Part shown: in pieces, positions 1 through 7,230 of the stretch | Layout of the letters: the number at the start of each line of letters is the position of its first letter | Position numbering within the stretch: the stretch's first letter is position 1 | Origin: FEN-1297 sp963787005 | Lineage (GTDB): Bacteria; Bacteroidota; Ignavibacteria; Ignavibacteriales; Ignavibacteriaceae | Assembly: GCA_963787005.1 (NCBI GenBank) | Contig: CAWBBX010000070.1 | Coordinates: 1-20,026, forward strand | DNA: 20,026 bases | Direction: 5' to 3' | Program-made: the position numbers and the translations under genes | Notes under the pieces: model-generated | Databases searched by the model: none | What the model was told of the DNA's origin: nothing | Seen by the model: only the letters and a program-made list of their open reading frames with translations

Positions 1-114
1 ATGATTTTTCGCAACGGTATAGACCTTACTTCTTGAGCCCCAGTAGCCTTTAGCTTGTTTTAATACTCTCTTGCGTCTTCTGTGTGAAGCGACCTTATTT
101 TTTGAACGTGGCAT
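1..114 (-). CDS. rplT: 50S ribosomal protein L20, partial (N-terminal 38 residues)
   Basis: This is the start of the large-subunit protein L20, which binds 23S rRNA early in assembly. The gene runs off the left edge, so only residues 1-38 are visible. They begin MPRSKNKVASHRRRKR and continue with the AKGYWGSRSK stretch characteristic of L20. The ATG is at 114-112, and an AGAGGA ribosome binding site lies 8 bases upstream. It follows rpmI by 24 bases in the conserved infC-rpmI-rplT order. L20 autoregulates this operon in other bacteria; no structure for that was identified here. The assignment is secure despite truncation. Confidence 0.95.
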   Translation of the reverse strand, partial: MPRSKNKVASHRRRKRVLKQAKGYWGSRSKVYTVAKNH

Positions 115-138
115 TTTTCTATTCCTCTTGTTTTATAC

Positions 139-330
139 TTATTGAACCATTGCCTTCACGCGCTTCAGATCCGCATCGGAAACCAAGGTGGCGTGTCTCA
201 AATTCCTTTTTCTCTTTGTTGTTTTAGAAGAAAGGATATGGCTTTTGTATGCTTTTTTCCGTTTAAACTTGCCGGAAGCAGTTTTCTTGAAGGTTTTACT
301 GGCTCCTCTATTACTCTTCATTTTTGGCAT
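139..330 (-). CDS. rpmI: 50S ribosomal protein L35
   Basis: This encodes a 63-residue, highly basic protein that is the usual length and pattern for L35, a small 23S rRNA-binding protein. It starts MPKMKSNRGASKTFKKT, has a Lys/Arg-rich middle (RKKAYKSHIL, KTTKRKRNLR), and ends with the family's D-x-x-x-V-K-x-M helix. The ATG is preceded by a weak TAGGG Shine-Dalgarno element 14 bases after the infC stop. Its position between infC and rplT is the standard bacterial arrangement and supports co-transcription. Confidence 0.97.
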   Translation of the reverse strand: MPKMKSNRGASKTFKKTASGKFKRKKAYKSHILSSKTTKRKRNLRHATLVSDADLKRVKAMVQ

Positions 331-344
331 TTTTTTGACCCTAC

Positions 345-881
345 TTAATTATTTTTTTTAGTTTTAACTTTCGACGGTACTAAAATCACGCTCATATTCC
401 GGCCCTCCATCTTAATCGGGGCCTCAATTTTGGATACATCCTCGGTCCTTTCGATAAACCGGTTCAGCAGTTCCTCTCCCTGTTCCGTATACGCCATTTC
501 ACGTCCCTTAAACATTACTACAACTTTGACCTTGTTCCCTTCTTCCAAAAAATTTATTGCATGTTTTGCTTTAAACTCAAAGTCGTGTACATCGGTATTG
601 GGATGAAGTCTTATTTCCTTCAGAAGAGAGACTTGCTGATTCTTTCTCTGAACCTTCTCCCGCTTCTGCTGCTCATATTTGAATTTGCCGAAATCGATTA
701 CCTTGCAAACCGGGGGTTTTGCCTGCGGAGCTATTTCCACCAGGTCAAGCCCTCTTTCACCTGCCAGTTTTAACGCGTCTTTGACGGTATAAATTCCTAC
801 CTGTGAACCGTCAACATCTATTACTCTGACTTTAGGGGCTCGGATATCCTCGTTGACCCTCACATTATCTTTTTGAGCGAT
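345..881 (-). CDS. infC: Translation initiation factor IF-3, probable ATC start
   Basis: IF-3 binds the 30S subunit and checks initiator tRNA and start codon fidelity. The protein shows the N-terminal domain motif VRVNEDIRAPKVRVID, the basic linker with FGKFKYEQQKR, and the C-terminal domain with KEIRLHPNTDVHDFE and FKGREMAYTEQG. A GTG at 863 is possible, but an AGAGAGG ribosome binding site lies 6 bases before an in-frame ATC at 881-879, which adds MAQKDN and gives 178 residues. IF-3 genes classically use ATT, ATC or ATA starts that allow IF-3 to repress its own synthesis, so ATC is preferred. The gene begins 11 bases after the thrS stop, and the ribosome binding site abuts that stop codon. 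Identity is certain; the start is inferred. Confidence 0.93.
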   Translation of the reverse strand: MAQKDNVRVNEDIRAPKVRVIDVDGSQVGIYTVKDALKLAGERGLDLVEIAPQAKPPVCKVIDFGKFKYEQQKREKVQRKNQQVSLLKEIRLHPNTDVHDFEFKAKHAINFLEEGNKVKVVVMFKGREMAYTEQGEELLNRFIERTEDVSKIEAPIKMEGRNMSVILVPSKVKTKKNN

Positions 882-892
882 TGAATACCTCT

Positions 893-2845
893 CTAATTTG
901 TGGTATAAACTTTATTTTTAATTTCTTCATTAATATTATCAATAAAATCAGACAAAGACAAAGCGCCTTGATCACCTTTTTTGTGTTTTCGAACGGAAAC
1001 CGTGCCTGATTCTTTCTCCTTCTCACCCACGATCAGCATGTATGGGACTTTTTGTGTTTCCCAATCCCTGATCTTGTATCCTATCTTTTCATTGCGCTCA
1101 TCCAGTTCCGTAAAGATATTATTTTCTTTCAAATTTCTGTGGACTTCTTCGGCATACTCGTTATATTTTTCACTTACGGGAATAACAGCGACCTGCCTGG
1201 GATTCAGCCACAGCGGGAACTCCCCTGCAGTATGCTCTATAAGAACTGCGACAAATCTTTCCATTGATCCGAATGGCGCACGGTGTATCATTATCGGTCT
1301 GTGCTTCTGGTTATCGCTTCCCACATACTCTAGCTCGAATCTTTCGGGAAGATTATAGTCAACCTGAATAGTACCGAGCTGCCACTTTCTTCCAAGCGCG
1401 TCTTTTACCATGAAGTCGAGTTTCGGACCGTAGAAAGCCGCCTCGCCGTATACAATGACGGTATCGAGTCCCTTCTCTTCAGTAGCTTCAATAATTGCTT
1501 TTTCGGATTTCTCCCAGTTTTCATCGCTACCTATATATTTAGTCTTATCGTTCGGATCGCGAAGAGAAATCTGGGCAGTAAAATTCTGAAAGTCTAACGC
1601 TTTAAAAATCAAATGAATAATATCTATTACTTTATTAAATTCTTCTTTAAGCTGATCTGGCCTGCAGAAAATATGCGCATCGTCCTGAGTAAACCCTCGA
1701 ACCCTGGTCAAACCGTGCAGCTCGCCGCTTTGTTCGTATCTATAAACAGTTCCGAACTCGGCATATCTTACCGGGAGATCCTTATAAGATCGCGGTTTAC
1801 TTTTATATATTTCGATATGGTGCGGACAGTTCATCGGTTTAAGCAGGAATTCCTCTCCTTCTGCGGGAGTATGAATCGGCTGGAAAGAATCCTTGCCGTA
1901 TTTTTCATAATGACCGGATGTAACATACAATTCTTTCTGTCCGATATGAGGAGTTATCACCTGCTCGTAGCCGTGTTTCATCTGAACTTGTTTCAGGAAC
2001 TCTTCTAATCGTGATCGCAGCAGAGCGCCTTTCGGAAGCCACAGCGGAAGTCCCTGTCCCACTTTCGAGGAGAAGGTAAATAACTCGAGTTCTTTACCGA
2101 TTTTACGATGGTCGCGCTTCTTGGCTTCCTCTAGCATTTCGAGGTACTCATCGAGCATTTTTTTCTTCGGAAAGGTGATGCCGTAAATACGTGTAAGCTG
2201 TTTGTTGTGCTCGTCCCCTCTCCAGTAAGCGCCGGCTATACTCAACAATTTTATCGCTTTTATCGGACCGGTATCCGGAAGGTGAGGTCCGCGACATAGA
2301 TCGGTGAAATTTCCCTGCTCATAGAATGTGATCGTGCCGTCTTCCAGATCTTGTATAAGTTCTATCTTATATTCATCGCCTTTTTCGGTAAAATATTTCA
2401 ACGCGGCGGACTTTGAAACATCTTTTCTTACATAATTTTCTTTTTGCCCGGCAAGCTCAGACATCTTAGCTTCGATCTTCGGAAGATCACCGTCTGTAAT
2501 TACAACTCCATCTTTCGGATCAACATCGTAATAAAAACCGTTCTCTATACTCGGACCTATTCCGAACTTAGTACCGGGATACAGGGATTCCAAAGCCTCC
2601 GCCATAAGATGGGCGGAAGAATGCCAGAAAGTATGCTTTGCTTCGGGATCGTTCCACTTATGCAGAACTATTGATGCGTCGGTTTTAATGGGGCGCGTAA
2701 GATCCCATATCTCTCCGTTCACGGTAGAGGCCAGCACATCATTGGCTAGCCTTGGACTAATGTCCTTGGCTATCTCTAGACTGTTTATTCCCTCTTCATA
2801 TTCTCTTATCGAGCCGTCGGGAAAAGTAATTTTTATTTTTGCCAT
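893..2845 (-). CDS. thrS: Threonyl-tRNA synthetase
   Basis: This class II aminoacyl-tRNA synthetase charges tRNA-Thr in the cytoplasm. The 650-residue length is typical of full-length bacterial ThrRS. In order it has a TGS domain (about 1-62), the editing domain with HSSAH (H75, H79) and a later LCRGPHLP motif holding the editing cysteine, and the catalytic core. The core has NCPHH (zinc ligand region), motif 2 (TRVRGFTQDDAHIF) and motif 3 (HRAPFGSMERF). A C-terminal anticodon-binding domain starts around VAVIPVSEKY. The ATG has only a weak upstream Shine-Dalgarno. It is first in the thrS-infC-rpmI-rplT operon and lies just 15 bases beyond an intrinsic terminator that follows tRNA-Val, so its expression may depend on readthrough. 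Confidence 0.97.
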   Translation of the reverse strand: MAKIKITFPDGSIREYEEGINSLEIAKDISPRLANDVLASTVNGEIWDLTRPIKTDASIVLHKWNDPEAKHTFWHSSAHLMAEALESLYPGTKFGIGPSIENGFYYDVDPKDGVVITDGDLPKIEAKMSELAGQKENYVRKDVSKSAALKYFTEKGDEYKIELIQDLEDGTITFYEQGNFTDLCRGPHLPDTGPIKAIKLLSIAGAYWRGDEHNKQLTRIYGITFPKKKMLDEYLEMLEEAKKRDHRKIGKELELFTFSSKVGQGLPLWLPKGALLRSRLEEFLKQVQMKHGYEQVITPHIGQKELYVTSGHYEKYGKDSFQPIHTPAEGEEFLLKPMNCPHHIEIYKSKPRSYKDLPVRYAEFGTVYRYEQSGELHGLTRVRGFTQDDAHIFCRPDQLKEEFNKVIDIIHLIFKALDFQNFTAQISLRDPNDKTKYIGSDENWEKSEKAIIEATEEKGLDTVIVYGEAAFYGPKLDFMVKDALGRKWQLGTIQVDYNLPERFELEYVGSDNQKHRPIMIHRAPFGSMERFVAVLIEHTAGEFPLWLNPRQVAVIPVSEKYNEYAEEVHRNLKENNIFTELDERNEKIGYKIRDWETQKVPYMLIVGEKEKESGTVSVRKHKKGDQGALSLSDFIDNINEEIKNKVYTTN

Positions 2846-2860
2846 AAACTTCTTGCCTAA

Positions 2861-2885
2861 TAAAAAAAATCGGAGGCTCCTCCGA
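2861..2885 (-). terminator. Intrinsic terminator between tRNA-Val and thrS
   Basis: On the minus strand TCGGAGG and CCTCCGA form a perfect 7-bp GC-rich palindrome (plus coordinates 2870-2885), followed at once by eight T residues (2869-2862). It lies 6 bases after the tRNA-Val 3' end and its T-tract ends 15 bases before the thrS ATG. It would terminate tRNA transcripts, and partial readthrough could feed the thrS operon. Confidence 0.85.
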
Positions 2886-2891
2886 CTACTG

Positions 2892-2965
2892 TGGGCTCTA
2901 GAGGATTCGAACCTCTGACCTTCTGCACGTCAAGCAGACGCTCTAACCAACTGAGCTAAGAGCCC
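2892..2965 (-). tRNA. tRNA-Val(GAC)
   Basis: This is a 74-nt cloverleaf. The acceptor stem GGGCTCT pairs with AGAGCCC, and the discriminator is A. The D arm is GCTCAGTTGGTTAGAGC. The anticodon stem TCTGC/GCAGA encloses the loop TTGACGT, giving anticodon GAC (valine). The T arm AGAGG-TTCGAAT-CCTCT is canonical. CCA is not encoded, so it would be added after transcription. Confidence 0.96.
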
Positions 2966-2980
2966 AAGTCAATTAACTAT

Positions 2981-3073
2981 AAATGATTAACAATTAAGAA
3001 TTAACAATGTACAATTCTAAATATAAAGCAAATGGACAATTGTTAATTATTCATTATAAATTGTTAATTGATC
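2981..3073. repeat. Heptad-periodic inverted AT-rich repeat
   Basis: The spacer between the two tRNA genes is built from 7-base units. On the left, TAACAAT, TAAGAAT, TAACAAT and GTACAAT run consecutively at 2988-3015. On the right, ATTGTTA, ATTATTC, ATTATAA, ATTGTTA and ATTGATC run at 3039-3073. The right block is the reverse complement type of the left, so the transcript could fold into a long AU-rich hairpin. No coding potential is seen. Its function is unknown. Confidence 0.7.
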
Positions 3074-3077
3074 TAAG

Positions 3078-3163
3078 TACCGAGGGCCGGACTCGAACCG
3101 GCACGGGTGAAAACACCCACAGGATTTTAAGTCCTGTGCGTCTACCAATTCCGCCACCCCGGC
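3078..3163 (-). tRNA. tRNA-Leu(TAA)
   Basis: This is an 86-nt class II tRNA. The acceptor GCCGGGG pairs with CCTCGGT, including G-U pairs, and the discriminator is A. The D arm GCGGAATTGGTAGACGC is typical of tRNA-Leu. The anticodon stem CAGGA/TCCTG holds a loop with TAA, reading UUA. The long variable arm GGGTGTTTTCACCC and the T arm GCCGG-TTCGAGT-CCGGC are intact. CCA is not encoded. It lies upstream of tRNA-Val on the same strand. Confidence 0.96.
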
Positions 3164-3205
3164 GAAAAACGTACCACTGCAAATTCGATTGCATTTTAGC
3201 TTGTA

Positions 3206-3234
3206 AATATAGAAAAATGGATATTTTTTTGCAA
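3206..3234 (-). promoter_or_regulatory. Candidate sigma70-type promoter for the tRNA/thrS unit
   Basis: On the minus strand a TTGCAA -35 box (plus 3229-3234) is separated by exactly 17 bases from a TATATT -10 box (plus 3206-3211). It sits about 43 bases upstream of mature tRNA-Leu, a normal distance for a tRNA precursor 5' leader. The call is by consensus only. Confidence 0.5.
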
Positions 3235-3386
3235 GGAATTGAAAAAGAATAAATTATACGCCTTCTTTACTATACTCCTTGAAAAGATCTACAAGTAAAC
3301 TTAGTATGCTCCCGAATTTAAATTCTGCCCCAAACAGCAGCCGCAAATATTAATGATCATGTTCCGCCTATACCTAATTACTTATT

Positions 3387-3405
3387 TAGATGAAAATTTC
3401 ATCTA
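3387..3405. repeat. Perfect palindrome, operator-like
   Basis: Nine-base arms TAGATGAAA and TTTCATCTA flank a single central A. The short centre and symmetry fit a dimeric regulator binding site better than a terminator, and no T-tract follows. It lies about 260 bases before the nine-heme cytochrome gene. Confidence 0.5.
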
Positions 3406-3480
3406 TTAAGAAATCCTCATTTTTGCGTGCCCTATTATTCATCACTTTTTACTCAACATTCTTCTATAAGTGTAAAATAT

Positions 3481-3507
3481 AGAATTATTTCGCTTAGCAA
3501 TAATTCT
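3481..3507. repeat. Perfect 9-bp inverted repeat with 9-base loop
   Basis: AGAATTATT and AATAATTCT are exact reverse complements separated by TCGCTTAGC. It lies 160 bases upstream of the cytochrome cluster start codon. It could be an operator or a leader-RNA hairpin. No terminator T-tract follows. Confidence 0.5.
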
Positions 3508-3666
3508 CGTTATGAAGAGAACATTTTGCCCCATTTCTCACAAATGGTAAACAAATACGTAAAAATATGATGAATTTTGTTACAAAGTTTTTGGTTTGCT
3601 TTTTGATAAAGATTAGGCATATGTCAGTCAAAAAACGTTTGATTACGTACTCTCTTAGGGGCTAAA

Positions 3667-5235
3667 ATGAAATTAAAACTACAATTATTATCTATTTTCC
3701 TATTTACTATATCACCTTTTATTTTAAGCCAAAATTTTTATTTGGGGGTTGGGACCGAAAGCGACGCGGTAGGCACGTCTTGCGCATCATGTCATAAAAC
3801 CGACGGAATTGCCTCACCTAAATACGACGAATGGAAGCAAACCGTTCACTCGTGGGCGCAAGATTCACTTGCAAGCAATACTCATTTTGGATATACCTGC
3901 CTTCAATGCCACAATACCGGATGGGACACATCGGTAGACAATTACGGAGCCGATGAATATGTTGAAATGGATTCTGCATCAACTCCCAACTATAAAATTA
4001 CGAACCAGCAGGGCTGGGACAAAGTTAAAAATGTTCAGTGCGAAGCCTGCCATGGTGCGATGGGAACAAAAGACGGCTACCTGGCAGAAAGCCACTGGGA
4101 TTTTGAAGGGGCAAACAAACTAGATTATTCCGCCGAATTGTGCGGAAGGTGTCACCAAGGCGCACATCATCCTTATTACGACGAGTGGAAGCTTTCGATG
4201 CACGCGCAATCGGCCATCCCCGCAGTTATCAACAATAAATCATGTGTTAGATGCCATATAGCTCAAAATTTCATTGCTTACTCGGAAAATCCTGCCGGAT
4301 ACAGAGATACAATAATGGTTACCGGCGACGATATTAAGCCTATCACGTGCGTAACTTGCCATGACCCGCACAGCAACGAAAACACAGCTCAGCTCCGTTT
4401 CCCGGTTACGGGACAAAAAGTAATTTGCGATGAATGCCACACCGGCGAGATTGATAAGGTAGATGTTAATACCACTCCGCATCATACAACCTCTGAGGCT
4501 TTGAGCGGCTCGAAGAATTTCGGATATCAGTATCCGGGACAAGTTTATTCTAATTCCGGTCACACGTACGCCGCTACAGAGAGATGCATTAACTGTCATG
4601 TTAATATGTCCCCAGACGCGCAGGGAAATCCCAGCACGGGCCATACTTTTAATCCTAGGGTTCAAGCCTGCGCAGTCTGCCACGCCGATTACTACTCGGT
4701 TGTTGATACTTCAAACCACGCTAAGATGTTTGACTACAGGGGAGTACAAACTACAACCGACAGCCTGATGAATATTCTTCAAGCCAAGCTGGACTCGGCA
4801 AATTATTTAGACTCAACTACGATGGCATTCAAGGAAGCCAGATACAATCTCCTATCGGCACAGGCCGAAGGAAGTCACGGTATCCACAATACCAGGCTCG
4901 TACAGAAGCTTCTGCGCGACGCTATCACCGGATTCAAACCGACCGGCATAACAAACGAACAGGGTCTGCCTCAGACTTACAAGCTGAGCCAGAATTATCC
5001 TAATCCGTTTAACCCGACTACACAGATTGAATTCTCAATACCCCATACCGGTGCGGTTAAGCTGATAGTTTACGATTTGCTCGGTAAGGAAGTTGCTACC
5101 CTTGTAAACAAGCAGATGTCTGCCGGAAATTACAAGATTCAGTGGAATGCACAAAACTTCTCTTCGGGGATCTACTTATATCGATTAGAGACGAAAAATT
5201 TCGTTCAAGTAAGAAAGATGATTCTTCTTAAATAA
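3667..5235 (+). CDS. T9SS-exported nine-heme c-type cytochrome
   Basis: This 522-residue secreted cytochrome has a signal peptide (about 1-21, ending in FILSQ). Nine CxxCH heme-binding motifs start at C39, C78, C125, C159, C193, C228, C254, C307 and C335. A helical segment at about 370-425 contains HGIHNTRLVQKLL, reminiscent of the C-terminal helix of the NrfA/octaheme reductase families. Residues 437-522 form a T9SS type A sorting domain (SQNYPNPFNPTTQIEFSIP to VRKMILLK). The T9SS domain implies transport across the outer membrane and attachment to or release from the cell surface, so it is likely an extracellular electron transfer or reductase component. NrfA-type CxxCK is absent, so nitrite reductase activity is not supported. 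It is the first gene of a five-gene heme/porin cluster. Confidence 0.9.
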   Translation: MKLKLQLLSIFLFTISPFILSQNFYLGVGTESDAVGTSCASCHKTDGIASPKYDEWKQTVHSWAQDSLASNTHFGYTCLQCHNTGWDTSVDNYGADEYVEMDSASTPNYKITNQQGWDKVKNVQCEACHGAMGTKDGYLAESHWDFEGANKLDYSAELCGRCHQGAHHPYYDEWKLSMHAQSAIPAVINNKSCVRCHIAQNFIAYSENPAGYRDTIMVTGDDIKPITCVTCHDPHSNENTAQLRFPVTGQKVICDECHTGEIDKVDVNTTPHHTTSEALSGSKNFGYQYPGQVYSNSGHTYAATERCINCHVNMSPDAQGNPSTGHTFNPRVQACAVCHADYYSVVDTSNHAKMFDYRGVQTTTDSLMNILQAKLDSANYLDSTTMAFKEARYNLLSAQAEGSHGIHNTRLVQKLLRDAITGFKPTGITNEQGLPQTYKLSQNYPNPFNPTTQIEFSIPHTGAVKLIVYDLLGKEVATLVNKQMSAGNYKIQWNAQNFSSGIYLYRLETKNFVQVRKMILLK

Positions 5236-5245
5236 TATTGCACAG

Positions 5246-5287
5246 AGGAGAGTTCGTCACAGCATTTTCTGCTTGATGAACTCTCTT
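5246..5287 (+). other. Stem-loop between the first two cytochrome genes
   Basis: A long imperfect hairpin lies 10 bases after the nine-heme cytochrome stop. AGGAGAGTTC pairs with GAACTCTCTT (two G-U/wobble-compatible positions), then TCA/TGA, then AGCA/TGCT around a TTTTC loop. No T-tract follows. It is therefore more likely an mRNA-stabilising, processing or partial-attenuation element than a full terminator. It could set different levels for the first gene and the rest of the cluster. Confidence 0.6.
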
Positions 5288-5336
5288 AGAATAGATAATT
5301 AACTAAAAATAAATCAACAAATAAACTGGGGATACA

Positions 5337-5903
5337 ATGTCAAACAAAATTCTCTTCATCGTATTTCTTTTAATTCCGACTTTTATATTGGCTCAGGGCA
5401 AGGACGCTAAAGAAAGCGTGGCTGCAAAGCACGAATTCGTAGGTGTAAAGACCTGCGGAATGTGCCACAAGTCCGAAAAACAGGGCGAGCAGCTCGGTAT
5501 CTGGGAAAAAAGCAAACACGCAAATGCATATAAATCTTTAGAAACTGCCGTAGCCGATTCTGTAGCCAAAGCCAAAGGGTTCGATACTCCGGCTGTTAAG
5601 ACCGAAGCTTGCTTAAAATGCCATGCTATTGGTTATAATGTAGATAAAAGCTTACTTGGCAAACATTTCAAAGTTGAAGAAGGTGTACAGTGCGAAACCT
5701 GCCACGGAGCCGGCGGCGATTACAAGAACATGAAAGTAATGAAAAACAAAAAGCTCGCAATTGAGAACGGTCTTCAGATTCATGAGAACCTAAAAGAATT
5801 CTGCACAACCTGCCATAACAGCGACAGCCCGTATTACAAGAAAGATCAGAACATCGATAAGATGTGGCAGCAGATTAAACACGATATACCGCAGGGTAAA
5901 TAA
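5337..5903 (+). CDS. Tetraheme cytochrome c554-family protein
   Basis: This 188-residue periplasmic or secreted cytochrome has a signal peptide (1-20, ending FILAQ). Four CxxCH motifs start at C40, C92, C119 and C156. The pattern GVKTCGMCHKSEKQG, followed by WEKSKHANAYKSL, is characteristic of the cytochrome c554/c-prime domain, in which a distal histidine after the first heme acts as ligand. Length and heme count match tetraheme c554-type electron shuttles. It most likely carries electrons across the periplasm to or from the barrel/cytochrome complex encoded beside it. The hydroxylamine-linked role of the Nitrosomonas relative is not implied. It lies 101 bases after gene one and 45 before the barrel gene. 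Confidence 0.88.
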   Translation: MSNKILFIVFLLIPTFILAQGKDAKESVAAKHEFVGVKTCGMCHKSEKQGEQLGIWEKSKHANAYKSLETAVADSVAKAKGFDTPAVKTEACLKCHAIGYNVDKSLLGKHFKVEEGVQCETCHGAGGDYKNMKVMKNKKLAIENGLQIHENLKEFCTTCHNSDSPYYKKDQNIDKMWQQIKHDIPQGK

Positions 5904-5948
5904 TATATCAATGCAGATTCTTATTTCTCATAAGTAACGAAGATTAAC

Positions 5949-7220
5949 ATGAAAAAAACATTATTAATTATCTGCTTAAGCATAGGATTTGCTTCCGCGG
6001 TGTTTTCACAAAACTTAAACGGAAGATTCTCGTCTTCCGTTTACAGTTTTGAAAGATACGACACTGTAGATGTCTCTAGCACTTACCTGCGATCGTTCCA
6101 GATGCTTAATCTTAATCTGAACCAGGGTAAGTTTTCGTTGAGAACTTATATGAATCTGGAGGGCGATCTAGCGAAAAAAATGATCGACGATCCCAGGCTT
6201 CGTTTCTATAATCTTTACCTCGAAGTCAGAAATATAGCCGATATGATTACTCTTAAGCTCGGAAGGCAGCCTTTATTCAACAGTGTGGCCGGAGGTATAT
6301 TCGACGGACTGAACCTCGATCTGAAAAAAGGTGATTTCAAGTTTAACGCTTATTACGGCGGCAACGTTCCTGCATATCAGAAACTGGAACTGACCAAAGA
6401 TTTCAGCAACGACTTCGTCCTCGGAGGCAGATTATCGACCGTGGCTCTTACAAATTTCCAGATATCTTTGAGCTACATTAATAAGAACTTTAAGCCTGAA
6501 CCCTATTACGCAACCCGACTGGATGCCGATCTTAACCCGATCCAGGTGCTGATAAGCAATAATTCAAATAAGTATCAATTCGCCTCCGCGTCTGTTGACT
6601 ACTATTTAAAGAATTATGTTGCCGTAAATACAAGATTCGATTACGATCTTAACTATGATATAGCATCCAAATTTCAATTCGACGGAAGCTACAATCAGAT
6701 AAAAGATCTTAAGATCAGGCTGTATTACAATTACAGAGCCCCGAGGATAAGGTATAACTCAATATTCTCCGTATTCGACTACGGGAATACACAGGAAATT
6801 GAAGCAGGTGCGGATTACGCAATGAGCAAGATATTCACTGTTACCGGCAGATACGGCTACGTCCGATATAAAGACGATAACTCGCAGAGAGTTACCGTGG
6901 GCATAAACTCAAACTACGGGAACGTCACTTTCAGAAAAACCCTTGGTTACGCCGGTGAGCTTTCTGCTCTGTCGTTCTATACAGCCCGCAGCTTCATGGA
7001 GGGACTAATTACACCGTCCATAGGATTATCCTATACGGAATACAAACTCTCCCCCGACGCGGATGCAAACAGCTTATCTACCGTATTGGCCGGAATTAAT
7101 ATCCGTCCGTGGAGAATTTTATCGTTCGATCTTCAGGGACAGTACATGAACAACAAGATCTATAGAGACGATTATAGATTTTTCCTAAAGCTGAATTACT
7201 GGTTTAATACTAACTTTTAA
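5949..7220 (+). CDS. Outer-membrane beta-barrel (porin-like) protein
   Basis: This 423-residue protein has a signal peptide (1-20, ending SAVFSQ). Its body is rich in alternating aromatic/polar strands (for example NLYLEVRNIADMITLKLGRQ, DLQGQYMNNKIY) with short turns, and no heme motifs. It ends in phenylalanine (NYWFNTNF), the usual C-terminal signature of BAM-assembled barrels. The GRQPLFNSVAGGIFDGL stretch resembles strands of alginate-export/porin-like barrels. It is embedded between cytochrome genes, so the likely role is the sheath that lets a cytochrome chain cross the outer membrane, as MtrB/OmbB-type porins do. Sequence similarity to MtrB itself is not evident, so that role is inferred from context. 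Strand count needs a structure model. Confidence 0.8.
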   Translation: MKKTLLIICLSIGFASAVFSQNLNGRFSSSVYSFERYDTVDVSSTYLRSFQMLNLNLNQGKFSLRTYMNLEGDLAKKMIDDPRLRFYNLYLEVRNIADMITLKLGRQPLFNSVAGGIFDGLNLDLKKGDFKFNAYYGGNVPAYQKLELTKDFSNDFVLGGRLSTVALTNFQISLSYINKNFKPEPYYATRLDADLNPIQVLISNNSNKYQFASASVDYYLKNYVAVNTRFDYDLNYDIASKFQFDGSYNQIKDLKIRLYYNYRAPRIRYNSIFSVFDYGNTQEIEAGADYAMSKIFTVTGRYGYVRYKDDNSQRVTVGINSNYGNVTFRKTLGYAGELSALSFYTARSFMEGLITPSIGLSYTEYKLSPDADANSLSTVLAGINIRPWRILSFDLQGQYMNNKIYRDDYRFFLKLNYWFNTNF

Positions 7221-7230
7221 TTGATGGATT

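Larger units (their letters stand above)
3164..3666. other. 503-bp non-coding region between divergent units
   Basis: No convincing protein gene is seen here. The region separates the minus-strand tRNA/thrS unit from the plus-strand cytochrome cluster. It contains the tRNA promoter candidate (3206-3234) and two perfect inverted repeats (3387-3405 and 3481-3507). The AT-rich last 130 bases must hold the cytochrome promoter. I could not choose a single -35/-10 pair there with confidence. Confidence 0.7.

Noticed and set aside
2846..2891. T-box riboswitch controlling thrS
   Set aside because: The space before thrS is only 46 bases and is filled by a simple terminator; no T-box consensus or specifier stem is visible.
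3007..3252. Plus-strand reading frame of 81 codons
   Set aside because: It runs across the heptad repeat and antisense to the tRNA-Leu gene, and lacks a ribosome binding site and recognisable protein features.
3667..5235. Ammonia-forming nitrite reductase (NrfA) assignment
   Set aside because: The protein has nine CxxCH sites and no CxxCK active-site heme motif, and it carries a T9SS domain.
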